64,000 bases of DNA from CBDFNC01 sp965249895 (GTDB lineage Bacteria; Pseudomonadota; Gammaproteobacteria; Enterobacterales; CBDFNC01). Where the stretch lies: NCBI GenBank assembly GCA_965249895.1, contig CBDFNC010000005.1, positions 2,108,001 to 2,172,000 on the forward strand, given 5' to 3'. Shown here piece by piece: positions 33,909 to 42,514 of the stretch. The position numbers and the translations under genes were made by a program. How positions within the stretch are numbered: position 1 is the first letter of the stretch; each line of letters opens with the position of its first letter. Under the pieces are notes generated by a model. It saw only the letters and a list, made by a program, of their open reading frames with translations. It ran no database searches and was not told where the DNA came from.

Positions 33909-34124
33909 TTAATGGCCGCGTTCGCTTTCTTTAATCCAGTGCCATACTCGTGCATCTTCATTATCAAGCGCCCCCTTGCAAAAGGCCTGCTTAGATTTTT
34001 CAGAATAGTAAGGCAGCCATTTCTCGACAAAGTGCTGGCAGACACTTAAGCGTTTGAATTTTTTGTGTTCATGATAAATTTTTACCGACACCAGGGCGGT
34101 AAATAACGGAACCAAAAGGTACAT
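33909..34124 (-). CDS. Small membrane-anchored hypothetical protein
   Basis: 71 residues from ATG 34124 (a TTG at 34154 could add ten, including a positive KRK patch). One N-terminal hydrophobic helix (MYLLVPLFTALVSVKIY) is followed by a charged soluble part with two Cys and WLPYYSEKSKQAFCKGA. Family unknown. It lies just outside the element's right end, between the orphan dusA start and zur. Confidence 0.5.
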   Translation of the reverse strand: MYLLVPLFTALVSVKIYHEHKKFKRLSVCQHFVEKWLPYYSEKSKQAFCKGALDNEDARVWHWIKESERGH

Positions 34125-34338
34125 CAGTATTTTTCTTTTTATAGGAGATAACAAGGTTGGTGCACTATTTTATATAACGGCAGTAAATAAGTCAGTTTAT
34201 CACAAAAAAACATATTCCTATTGATGGAGTTAATTCAGGCGTTGATATTTAAACCGGAACAAATTGAAAAGACGATACTTCTGCCTAAAAACTAAAACGT
34301 GGTACTATTTATACACCTAATATAAACGCCAGCCAGAA

Positions 34339-34782
34339 ATGACAAGCAACTTAGAAGAACTACTCAGCAGAGCTAATGATATATGCCAGCGCGAAGGGGT
34401 AAGATTTACTCCCCTCAGGCAAAGAGTCTTCGAGTTAATGGCACAGCAAGGCGGTGCCATCAGTGCCTATGATCTGTTGGACAAACTAAAGCTAACGGAA
34501 AAAAGTGCGAAACCGCCTACCGTGTACCGCGCCCTGGATTTTCTATTAGAAAACAGCTTTATCCATAAAATCGAGTCCACTAACGCTTTTATTTTATGTC
34601 CTCACTTTGGCACACAGCACCCGATGCAGCTGCTGATCTGTGACGACTGTGGTACTGTTATTGAGCTTCATGATGAAGTCATCGACACATCCTTCTCCCA
34701 GCAAGCCGTTAATCATGGTTTTGCCATTACCAATAAGACCATAGAAGCGCATGGCTTATGCGCTAACTGTTGCGAACAATAA
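34339..34782 (+). CDS. zur: Zinc uptake regulator Zur (Fur family)
   Basis: 147 residues. The winged helix includes RFTPLRQRVFELMAQQGGAI and the recognition helix in KPPTVYRALDFLLENSFIHK, typical of Zur rather than Fur. Metal sites: CPHFGTQHPMQLLICDDCG and CANCC near the C-terminus. Zur represses zinc-uptake genes when zinc is replete. cheX lies 40 bp downstream on the same strand. Confidence 0.9.
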   Translation: MTSNLEELLSRANDICQREGVRFTPLRQRVFELMAQQGGAISAYDLLDKLKLTEKSAKPPTVYRALDFLLENSFIHKIESTNAFILCPHFGTQHPMQLLICDDCGTVIELHDEVIDTSFSQQAVNHGFAITNKTIEAHGLCANCCEQ

Positions 34783-34822
34783 CTGCTAGACTGGCATTAG
34801 AGAGAGAATAAAAGAAAAAATT

Positions 34823-35293
34823 ATGAACGTAGCTTTTGTAAACCCCTTTCTTAGCTCCTTTATCAATGTCATAAAGACGATGGCTCAGCTTGAGCTTACG
34901 CCTGGAAAACCCAAGGCTAAGGCGAGCCAAGACACGATGGCGCGAGGTGATGTGTCCGGTTTAATCGGTATGGTGGGATCACAAACCAAAGGGTCTTTAT
35001 CTATTTCTTTTGAAGAAGGCCTGGCTCTGGAAATCATGCGGCGTATGCTGGGAGAGGCTCCTGACAGCGTCAATGAAGAAGTGTCGGATATGGTGGGTGA
35101 AATCACCAATATGGTAACAGGTGGTGCAAAACGCCTGTTGGGTGAAAAGGGCTATGATTTTGATATGGCGACCCCTATGGTTGTCTCGGGCCCCAGTCAT
35201 ACAATTACCCATAAGGCCGATGGCACCACAGTTGCTATGCCCTTTGAAACCGAGTTCGGCAAAGCCACCATAGAGCTTTGTTTCGATAAATAA
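34823..35293 (+). CDS. cheX: CheX-like chemotaxis phosphatase
   Basis: 156 residues. The CheX/CheC-type signature ExxN is present: VGEITNMVTGGAK (Glu93, Asn96), preceded by IMRRMLGEAPDSVNEEVSDM, and the second half closes with PFETEFGKATIELCF. CheX dephosphorylates CheY-P in bacteria that have it; in gammaproteobacteria such single-domain proteins may act on other receivers. No chemotaxis genes are nearby. A strong terminator follows. Confidence 0.88.
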   Translation: MNVAFVNPFLSSFINVIKTMAQLELTPGKPKAKASQDTMARGDVSGLIGMVGSQTKGSLSISFEEGLALEIMRRMLGEAPDSVNEEVSDMVGEITNMVTGGAKRLLGEKGYDFDMATPMVVSGPSHTITHKADGTTVAMPFETEFGKATIELCFDK

Positions 35294-35310
35294 TTATTTT
35301 ATTGGTAAAA

Positions 35311-35339
35311 AAAAAGCCGCTGAAAAGCGGCTTTTTTTA
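35311..35339. terminator. Bidirectional terminator between cheX and the peroxiredoxin gene
   Basis: AAAAAGCCGCT-gaaa-AGCGGCTTTTT, an 11-bp perfect stem with A and T tails on both sides, between convergent genes. Confidence 0.95.
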
Positions 35340-35353
35340 TACTGAATTCGTTA

Positions 35354-35956
35354 TTACAGATCTTCAGTGTGCTCAGACAGGTACTTAGCAACGCCTTCTG
35401 GGGATGCGTCCATACCTTCTTTACCTTTTTCCCACTGTGCAGGGCATACTTCGCCGTTTGTTTCGTGGAATTCCAATGCGTCAACCATGCGCAGCATTTC
35501 GTCGATGTTACGGCCCAGAGGCAGGTCGTTAACTACCTGGTGACGAACAACACCAGCTTTGTCGATTAGGAATGAACCACGGAAAGCAACGCCAGCTTCT
35601 GGGTGCTCAACATCATACGCCTGGCAGATTTCGTGCTTAACGTCAGCAACCAGAGGGTACTTAACTTCACCGATGCCGCCGTTTTCAACAGCTGTGTTAC
35701 GCCACGCGTTGTGAGAGAACTGAGAATCGATAGAAACACCGATAACTTCTACGTCACGGCTTTGGAAGTCTTCAAAACGTTTGTCAAAAGCGATTAGCTC
35801 TGAAGGACATACGAAAGTGAAGTCAAGTGGGTAGAAAAATACAACCGCAGCCTTACCTTTAGTGAATTCTTTCAGATTAAAGTTATCTACGATCTCACCG
35901 TTACCTAGTACAGCAGCAGCAGTAAAGTCAGGAGCTTCTCTTCCAACTAGAACCAT
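35354..35956 (-). CDS. 2-Cys peroxiredoxin (AhpC/TSA family)
   Basis: 200 residues. Peroxidatic Cys50 in DFTFVCPSEL and resolving Cys171 in NGEVCPAQW, with the GGIGEVKYPLVAD (GG-IG) and C-terminal YL segments that mark typical 2-Cys enzymes prone to overoxidation. It reduces hydrogen peroxide and organic peroxides using thioredoxin. No ahpF lies next to it. An OxyR-like site lies about 80 bp upstream of the start. Confidence 0.95.
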   Translation of the reverse strand: MVLVGREAPDFTAAAVLGNGEIVDNFNLKEFTKGKAAVVFFYPLDFTFVCPSELIAFDKRFEDFQSRDVEVIGVSIDSQFSHNAWRNTAVENGGIGEVKYPLVADVKHEICQAYDVEHPEAGVAFRGSFLIDKAGVVRHQVVNDLPLGRNIDEMLRMVDALEFHETNGEVCPAQWEKGKEGMDASPEGVAKYLSEHTEDL

Positions 35957-36036
35957 TTTTATTTTCCTCTGTGAATAAGAAATTAACTATTTCATTAAAA
36001 CGCCATTAGGATGACCTAATCAAGCCTGCGAATCGA

Positions 36037-36073
36037 ATCGTTTATCTCAATTAATTTGATAGGCTGAAGCTAT
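36037..36073 (-). promoter_or_regulatory. Putative OxyR binding site upstream of the peroxiredoxin gene
   Basis: On the minus strand, ATAGcTtcagcCTAT then seven bases then ATTGagataaaCGAT. This fits ATAG-nTnnnAn-CTAT twice with N7 spacing, with a few mismatches, mainly in the second half-site. Confidence 0.5.
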
Positions 36074-36241
36074 CAATAACTAAGATAAACAAAAATCTAA
36101 CGATTAATTCTTAAACACAAGCACGGAAATGTCAAACCGATATTTGTCATTTAATAATAATTTCGTTAACGAGAATAACCCTTTCTCATCCCCCCGCCCT
36201 TATGGGATAATTTTTGTGCTTTGAATAAACAGGAGACTGTG

Positions 36242-36664
36242 ATGCAGTGGCAACAAAAACGGATAGAATTAACGGCCAAAAAACGAGGATTCCATCTGGT
36301 TACCAGTGAGATTGTTCAGCAGCTAGCGGAGATAACAGAAATAGAAATCGGCCTGGCACACTTTTTTATTCAACATACTTCAGCCAGTTTAACGATTAAT
36401 GAAAATGCCGACCCTACAGTGCGTGATGACATGGAGGCGCACTTTAATCAGTTCGTACCGGAAAGAGCTCCTTATTATCGGCATACCTATGAGGGGGATG
36501 ATGATATGCCGGCCCATATCAAAGCCAGCCTGTTGGGGAACTCACTTAGCTTACCGATTTCTCAAGGTCGACTGGCGCTGGGTACCTGGCAAGGAATTTA
36601 TCTTGGCGAACACAGGAACCACGCAGGTTCACGAACGATAGTCGTTACCCTGCAAGGAGCATGA
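36242..36664 (+). CDS. yjbQ: YjbQ family protein (UPF0047)
   Basis: 140 residues from ATG 36242, 7 bp after AGGAG. Motifs FFIQHTSASLTINENADPTV, RDDMEAHF and GTWQGIYLGEHRN are those of YjbQ/UPF0047, which has weak thiamine-phosphate synthase activity in E. coli; its main role is unclear. Convergent with alr. A diverged copy of the alr 3' end and its own last codons lies between the two genes. Confidence 0.92.
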   Translation: MQWQQKRIELTAKKRGFHLVTSEIVQQLAEITEIEIGLAHFFIQHTSASLTINENADPTVRDDMEAHFNQFVPERAPYYRHTYEGDDDMPAHIKASLLGNSLSLPISQGRLALGTWQGIYLGEHRNHAGSRTIVVTLQGA

Positions 36665-36923
36665 TCACTCGCCGATATACTCCAGCTTGACCCTTTGAGT
36701 GAGTTTGCTCACCAGCTCATAACCTATCGTGCCCACCGCTTTAGCAACGGTCTCAACCAGGCTGCTGATCGTCAAAGGACACTTCATCAGCGAACCGCCC
36801 TTAACAACGACCCTGCAAGGAGCATGATCACTCGCCGACATACTCCAGCTTGACCCTTTGAGTGAGCTTGGTCACCAGCTCATAACCTATAGTGCCAACC
36901 GCTTTAGCAACGGTCTCAACCGG
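36648..36923. repeat. Partial tandem duplication of the yjbQ/alr junction
   Basis: Bases 36648-36758 recur at 36811-36921 (offset 163 bp) with about five substitutions. The unit holds the last yjbQ codons and about 31 last codons of alr. The copy adjoining yjbQ is a ghost alr tail reading ...LEYIGE then stop. Confidence 0.85.
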
Positions 36924-37907
36924 AAGAGGTTTACCCCAAAGGATCACTTCATCACCGACGCGATCCTGTGCAGTCGGTCCGAGATCGACAGTTAACATAT
37001 CCATAGATACACGCCCAACCACAGGTACCTTACGCCCGTTTAGCCACACTGGAGTACCTTGTGGTGCTGTTCGTGGGTAACCATCGCCATAACCTATGGC
37101 TATGACCCCCAATCGGGTGTCTTGCTCAGCGTGCCACACCGCGTTATACCCCACGGGTGCACCTTGCGCGTGTTCACGAATGGCAATCAAACTGGATTTC
37201 AACGTCATAACAGGCGTCAGCTGATGCTCTGCACCATTGCTTTCTACAAACGGGGAAACTCCGTATAAGGCAATGCCCGGACGAATAACATCATTGTGGG
37301 AATCCGGCCAGGCAATTATCCCTGCCGAGTTAGCCAGGGATTTCTTACCCGCGAACTCGCTACAGCAAGTGGAAAACAGCGCCATCTGTTTACTGGTCAC
37401 CGCGTTATCCAGCTCATCCGCACAGCTAAAATGGCTGATCAGATTAAAAGGTTGAAAGACATTGTCACAATGGGTCAAACGCTCGGCGGCACTGGCCAGC
37501 TCTTTTGGTTGGATCCCCAACCTGTGCATCCCGGTATCCAGTTTTAGCCAGACCTTAATAGGGTTTTCCAGCTCAGCTGTTTCCAGCGCTTTAATTTGCT
37601 CAAAACTGTGCACCACAGTTTGAATATTATTGGCTTCCAGTACGGGAATATCACTGGCGGAAAAAAAACCCTCCAGTAACAATATGGGTTTCACTATCCC
37701 ACCGGCTCGTAATGCAAAAGCTTCTTCGATACGAGCCACGGCAAATGCATCCGCACCTTCCAACGCCTTAGCCGTTGGCAATAAACCATGACCATAAGCA
37801 TTGGCTTTCACCACCGCCATCACCTGGGAGTTAGGCGCCAAGGCTTTTAACCTTTGCAGGTTAGATCTTAATGCCGATAAATCGATTAAAGCTTTTGCTG
37901 CTTTCAA
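36828..37907 (-). CDS. alr: Alanine racemase
   Basis: 359 residues. PLP lysine in VMAVVKANAYGHG (Lys34), catalytic Tyr in VGYNAVWHAEQ, and GYGDGYPR, VGRVSMDMLTVDL near the end. It makes D-alanine for peptidoglycan. The start is TTG 37907, supported by alignment with E. coli Alr from the first residues (LKAAKALIDLSALRSNLQRL); there is no nearby ATG. It follows dnaB on the same strand, the classic dnaB-alr order. Confidence 0.95.
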   Translation of the reverse strand: MKAAKALIDLSALRSNLQRLKALAPNSQVMAVVKANAYGHGLLPTAKALEGADAFAVARIEEAFALRAGGIVKPILLLEGFFSASDIPVLEANNIQTVVHSFEQIKALETAELENPIKVWLKLDTGMHRLGIQPKELASAAERLTHCDNVFQPFNLISHFSCADELDNAVTSKQMALFSTCCSEFAGKKSLANSAGIIAWPDSHNDVIRPGIALYGVSPFVESNGAEHQLTPVMTLKSSLIAIREHAQGAPVGYNAVWHAEQDTRLGVIAIGYGDGYPRTAPQGTPVWLNGRKVPVVGRVSMDMLTVDLGPTAQDRVGDEVILWGKPLPVETVAKAVGTIGYELVTKLTQRVKLEYVGE

Positions 37908-37994
37908 ACTTTTTCTCTTTTACGGGTAAAGGGAAGAGTAACTTGCTCTGCGATTAATCGTTTAAACCACAGAGCCTACAAAGATAGAAAGTAA

Positions 37995-39416
37995 TTAATA
38001 ATCATCATCAAAGGTCGGGCCCGCATAATTATCAAAGCGGGAAAACTGCCCCTGGAAGGTCAGTCTGACTTTACCGATAGGGCCGTTACGCTGTTTACCG
38101 ATAATAATTTCAGCCACCCCTTTGTCCGGGCTGTCCTCGTTATAGACCTCATCACGGTAAATAAACATGATCAAATCCGCATCCTGCTCTATGGAGCCGG
38201 ATTCACGCAAATCCGAGTTAATGGGTCGTTTATCAGCCCTTTGCTCCAAGCCTCGGTTAAGCTGGGACAAGGCCATTACAGGACATTTTAATTCTTTTGC
38301 CAGGGCCTTTAATGAGCGAGATATTTCTGCAATTTCCAACGTCCGGTTGTCGCTCAGGGAGGGCACCCGCATCAGCTGCAAATAATCTATCATGATCATA
38401 CTCACACCACCGTGGTCCTTGGCGATACGACGCGCCCTGGAGCGTACTTCCGTCGGGGTCAAACCCGAGCTGTCATCCACAAACATCTTGCCCTTTTCCA
38501 GCAAGATCCCCATGGTCGATGATAATCGCGCCCAGTCATCGTCATCCAGCTGACCGGTACGAATTTTACCCTGATTAATACGTCCCAATGAGGCCAGCAT
38601 ACGCATCATGATCTGTTCAGACGGCATCTCCAGCGAGAAAATTATCGCCGGTTTATCACAGGTCATGGCCGCATGTTCCGCCATGTTCATGGCGAAGGTG
38701 GTTTTTCCCATCGAGGGCCTTGCTGCGACTATGATCAAATCAGACGGCTGAAAACCTGTGGTCATTTTATCCAGGTCCGCATAACCAGATGAGACCCCGG
38801 TGACACCATCCTGTGGGTTCTTATACAATTCTTCAATTTTATCGACGGTTTCTTCTAGGATAGACTTGATCCCCTGGGGTCCGTCGTTGGCATTGGTTCT
38901 GGCTTCGGCAATTTTGAATACTTCGCTCTCGGCGAAGTCCAGCAACTCTTCACTGGTACGACCCTCGGTTTCGTAACCGGCCTCGGCAATTTTATTGGCT
39001 ACGCCAATCATTTCCCGGATCACGGCCCGCTCCCGCACTATATTGGCGTAAGCGTTAATATTCGCGGCGCTGGGAGTATTTTTTGCGATTTCAGCCAGGT
39101 ATGCAAATCCGCCGGCGTTATCCAGCTTTTTCTCCCGCTCCAACTCTTCAGAGACTGTGATCAAGTCCACCGGAGTACCCGCTGCCATTAGCGAGTCCAT
39201 GGCTGAAAAAATCAACTGGTGAGGTCTTGAATAGAAGTCCCGCTCAACCACAGCTTCAGCCACTCTGTCCCAGGCCTGGTTATCCAGCAGCAAACCACCT
39301 AGTACCGACTGCTCGGCTTCGAATGAATGAGGAGGAACTTTTAAGGAATCGACTTCCTTTTTCAATTTATCAAACTTATTGTATTTATCGAATTTTTTAC
39401 TGCGCATATCTGACAT
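37995..39416 (-). CDS. dnaB: Replicative DNA helicase DnaB
   Basis: 473 residues. The N-terminal helical domain (PPHSFEAEQSVLGGLLLDN) is followed by the RecA-like domain: Walker A ARPSMGKTTFAMN, Walker B SMIMIDYLQLM, and the Q-loop/arginine-finger region ALSQLNRGLEQRADKRP. It is the hexameric fork helicase. A basic N-terminal leader (MSDMRSKKFDKYNKFDKLKK) precedes the usual start of homology. No intein. Confidence 0.97.
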   Translation of the reverse strand: MSDMRSKKFDKYNKFDKLKKEVDSLKVPPHSFEAEQSVLGGLLLDNQAWDRVAEAVVERDFYSRPHQLIFSAMDSLMAAGTPVDLITVSEELEREKKLDNAGGFAYLAEIAKNTPSAANINAYANIVRERAVIREMIGVANKIAEAGYETEGRTSEELLDFAESEVFKIAEARTNANDGPQGIKSILEETVDKIEELYKNPQDGVTGVSSGYADLDKMTTGFQPSDLIIVAARPSMGKTTFAMNMAEHAAMTCDKPAIIFSLEMPSEQIMMRMLASLGRINQGKIRTGQLDDDDWARLSSTMGILLEKGKMFVDDSSGLTPTEVRSRARRIAKDHGGVSMIMIDYLQLMRVPSLSDNRTLEIAEISRSLKALAKELKCPVMALSQLNRGLEQRADKRPINSDLRESGSIEQDADLIMFIYRDEVYNEDSPDKGVAEIIIGKQRNGPIGKVRLTFQGQFSRFDNYAGPTFDDDY

Positions 39417-39582
39417 GGAGGAATAACGGCTGAAAACACGGGGGACTATTATGACAAAAATCCCATGTAATAACTATTCTCCCCTGGAAAACGAACCCGT
39501 TAATTGCCCCGCGATCAGCTGGGATTCAGGAAACCCCAGTTAGAATTGTCATACCATACCCGCAATAACCTAAGGTATTTCT

Positions 39583-40558
39583 ATGCAGGCACAACTGAAA
39601 AATGTGGATTTGAACCTGTTAACCCTTTTTATTGCTGTGATGGAAGAAAGGAGTATCTCCAAAGCAGCAGTGAAACTCACCATGTCGCAACCGGCAGCCA
39701 GCCTGGCGCTAAATCGATTGCGCAGCACCTTTAAAGATGATCTTTTTGTTCGTGGCGGCGGGCAGATGCAACCCACCCAGTTGGCAAAAAGCCTGTATCC
39801 GCCTATGTATAAAGCCCTGATGCTGATCGGACAATCTCTGCCCCAATCTGTATTTGATCCCCAGCAAAGCCAGCATAAATTTACCATTGCCGCGTCGGAT
39901 ACTATCCAGAGCCAGATCTTCGCCAAGTTATTTAGTGCCATCAGACAGCAAGCCAGCAGTATTAAACTGGAAACAGAACACTTCCTGTCTTCGCCTTTGG
40001 TTGACAGTCTGCTATATCAGCAAGCGGATCTATTTTTCGATTATCAACCAGGTAAAGCCAAGGAATTGGTCAGTCACCCTCTGTATCATGATACGCCGGT
40101 ACTGATCGCCAGCCAGTCTCACGCCAACTTAGCCTTGTTTAGAGAAACTTGGCAAAAACTGCAATATGTTCAGCTTAAGGACCCGGTTTCCGGGCTAAAT
40201 CCGTTTCAACAACTCACCCCGCAAGGGCTGGTGACAGAGTCTCTGTGTATACAGGTCAACTCCCTGAGCGCTTTATTCGCTATGATCGAAGACTCAGATC
40301 TGGTGGCAATACTGCCCCGCAAACTAGTTTCCAATAGTACAAGCAAGCTAAACTGACTCAGATCTGGTGGCAATACTGCCCCGCAAACTAGTTTCCAATA
40401 GTACAAGCAAGCTAAACTGCCATCCCTTAGCCGTGACCTGCGCGCCGTTAACCACCTATATGGTGTGGCATAGCAGCCGCAAGTTGGATCAAGCGCACCA
40501 ATGGTTAAGAACAGTGGCAACAAATACCCTAGTCCAGCCCCTTAAAGCGGTTGGGTAA
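39583..40558 (+). pseudogene. LysR-family regulator broken by a 64-bp tandem duplication
   Basis: N-terminal HTH (NLLTLFIAVMEERSISKAAV, SQPAASLALNRLRSTF) and an effector domain follow LysR architecture. A perfect duplication at 40291-40418 shifts the frame, giving a stop at 40356 (258 aa). Removing one 64-bp copy gives 912 bp, exactly 304 codons, ending VQPLKAVG, the normal LysR length. The C-terminal ~60 residues are therefore lost from the main frame. Divergent from dnaB. The target genes are unknown; the downstream YdjM-like gene starts 48 bp after. Confidence 0.88.
40291..40418. repeat. Perfect 64-bp tandem duplication
   Basis: GACTCAGATCTGGTGGCAAT... begins at 40291 and again at 40355, identical over 64 bp, inside the LysR gene. 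Confidence 0.95.
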
Positions 40559-40606
40559 AAACGAATCTCTGGTAAGCTATGCCGCTCAACGTAACCGGGG
40601 AAACAA

Positions 40607-41599
40607 ATGGACTCGTTAACTCAAATCGCCTTAGGTGCCAGTGTCGCCGCAGCCGTTGGTGGCCGAACCTTTGGCCGGAAAACCTTAGTTGCCGGAGCCT
40701 TATTGGCTACTTTACCCGACTTGGATGTATTGCTTTCCTATCCGGACGCCATTGCCAATTACACCTATCACAGGGGGTTTAGCCACTCCTTGTTTGTACT
40801 TAGTGCCTTTGCCTTTGTGCTGTCCTGGCTGTGCCTGCGGTTAAAACCCGAATACCGTCTGCATAAAGTCAGGCTTACACTGCTGATCTGGCTTACCCTG
40901 ATCACCCACCCACTGCTGGATGCGTTTACTACCTATGGCACCCAGCTATTTTGGCCGCTAACGTTACCGCCCGTATCCTGGGCCAGCATTTTTATCATTG
41001 ACCCTTTGTATACCTTGCCTCTGCTTGTGGCGGGAATTGGCCTTTGGTTTAGCCGGGCAAATCTTAAATGGCAGCGGATCAACTATTTCTGCCTCACCGT
41101 TAGTTGCTGCTATTTGCTGTTTACCCAGTTAGGTAAACAAGAGGTGCTAAAACAAGCGGCCCAAAATCCGGCCACAAATTCAGCGCAGCTGTTTATCTCC
41201 CCAACCCCTTTTAACACCATAGCCTGGCGCTTGCTGCAGTACGACGGTGAGCATTATTATGAAGGTTTTACCACCTTGTTTAATAACCAGCCCATTGAGT
41301 GGCGACAATTTGCCACCGGACGAGAGCTTATCGACGACTATCAGTCGCCCTCCCTGGACAGGTTGGAATGGTTTAGTCACGGGTTATTAAAGTTTGAACT
41401 ACAGGATAAACAGCTGTTGGCCACAGATTTACGCCTGGGAATGGCCGACTTTTACCCCTTTATATTCGGCTTGGCAAAATATAAAGGGCAGGACTTACAG
41501 CCCATCGAGAGTATTAAAATTGAGTCAGAGGGCCTGCGTTCACAGGGGATTATCGATCTTTATCATCAGCTAGTTGCCCGTAGGGAGACATTAAATTAG
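40607..41599 (+). CDS. YdjM-like membrane metal-dependent hydrolase
   Basis: 330 residues. DSLTQIALGASVAA, LATLPDLDVLLSYPD, HRGFSHSLF and THPLLDAFTTYG are the metal-ligand motifs of PF04307 (YdjM family), interleaved with about four membrane helices; the C-terminal 130 residues are soluble. Members are predicted hydrolases of the inner membrane with no firm substrate; E. coli YdjM is LexA-regulated, but I see no SOS box here. Ribosome site GGGGA precedes ATG. Confidence 0.85.
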   Translation: MDSLTQIALGASVAAAVGGRTFGRKTLVAGALLATLPDLDVLLSYPDAIANYTYHRGFSHSLFVLSAFAFVLSWLCLRLKPEYRLHKVRLTLLIWLTLITHPLLDAFTTYGTQLFWPLTLPPVSWASIFIIDPLYTLPLLVAGIGLWFSRANLKWQRINYFCLTVSCCYLLFTQLGKQEVLKQAAQNPATNSAQLFISPTPFNTIAWRLLQYDGEHYYEGFTTLFNNQPIEWRQFATGRELIDDYQSPSLDRLEWFSHGLLKFELQDKQLLATDLRLGMADFYPFIFGLAKYKGQDLQPIESIKIESEGLRSQGIIDLYHQLVARRETLN

Positions 41600-41605
41600 C
41601 ACTGG

Positions 41606-42382
41606 TTACTTGTACCTGTCATAAATGAGAGCCAGCTCACCGCTGGCTCTCATTTGCCGGATAATCTGATCAAAGTTACCCAGCACCTCTGCATAACCAG
41701 AGTCTTTGCCGATACACAGGTGAAAGGCGACCCGAGAGAAATCAGGCGCTAACATTTCGAGCTTACCTTTAAGACCCATCTTGCTGATATTAAATTCGAT
41801 AACCTGAGATATGCCAATAATAACGTCGGCTTTCCCGTTAACCAGAAATAACAAGGCTCGGTCCAAACTTGGTAACCAGTCGACTCTTAATCCTTGTAAA
41901 TGTTGTTTCGCCCAACCATTGCCAAGGTAGTCAACCAGAATATAGGGGGTTAACTCCATCACCCCCTTAACCTGGTTAAGTGCTAATTTATGCCGGCTGT
42001 CTGGCTGAGTGAACATTTTCATAGGTGCACTGAGCACAGCTTCGTCGCTGATATAGCTATAACTACGCCGTTCAGCTGTTGGGACTGTTACGAAGGCATC
42101 AGCCCGGTTACCTTGCACTTTACCCTGCGCTCGTTTCCATGGATAACCCGTATGAGACAAGGGGATCCCCATTCGTCTTTGCAGCGCTTCATTAAGCACA
42201 TCAATCAGGATGCCTTGCATTTTGCCGTTCTCTTCCCATGAAAAAGGCGCAAAATTATTAAAATATACAATTTTCATAGGCTCTGCAGCACTGGCAGATA
42301 ATGCGGTAGACAAGAGGATTAGCAGCAAGCTTGATATTCGAATAAGAGCCAGGCTGGCATTAATTAAAAACTGAACCGCCAT
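41606..42382 (-). CDS. Periplasmic solute-binding protein (SBP family 3)
   Basis: 258 residues with signal peptide (ISSLLLILLSTALSASAAEP). MKIVYFNNFAPFSWEENGKMQGILIDVLNEAL and the downstream bilobal pattern match bacterial extracellular solute-binding protein family 3. No ABC permease or ATPase lies next to it, so it could be an orphan binding protein or a sensor. Ligand unknown. Convergent with the YdjM-like gene, 6 bp apart. Confidence 0.82.
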   Translation of the reverse strand: MAVQFLINASLALIRISSLLLILLSTALSASAAEPMKIVYFNNFAPFSWEENGKMQGILIDVLNEALQRRMGIPLSHTGYPWKRAQGKVQGNRADAFVTVPTAERRSYSYISDEAVLSAPMKMFTQPDSRHKLALNQVKGVMELTPYILVDYLGNGWAKQHLQGLRVDWLPSLDRALLFLVNGKADVIIGISQVIEFNISKMGLKGKLEMLAPDFSRVAFHLCIGKDSGYAEVLGNFDQIIRQMRASGELALIYDRYK

Positions 42383-42514
42383 GACATCAAACCAGTGAAA
42401 GAGGTACAGATAGAAAAACCCTGATGGATTTGACTGCTCTATTGAGAATAGTTGATCTTAGATACTACGGGGAAAATGCCAGGCGATGGAAAGACGCCTG
42501 GCGATATTTTTAAC

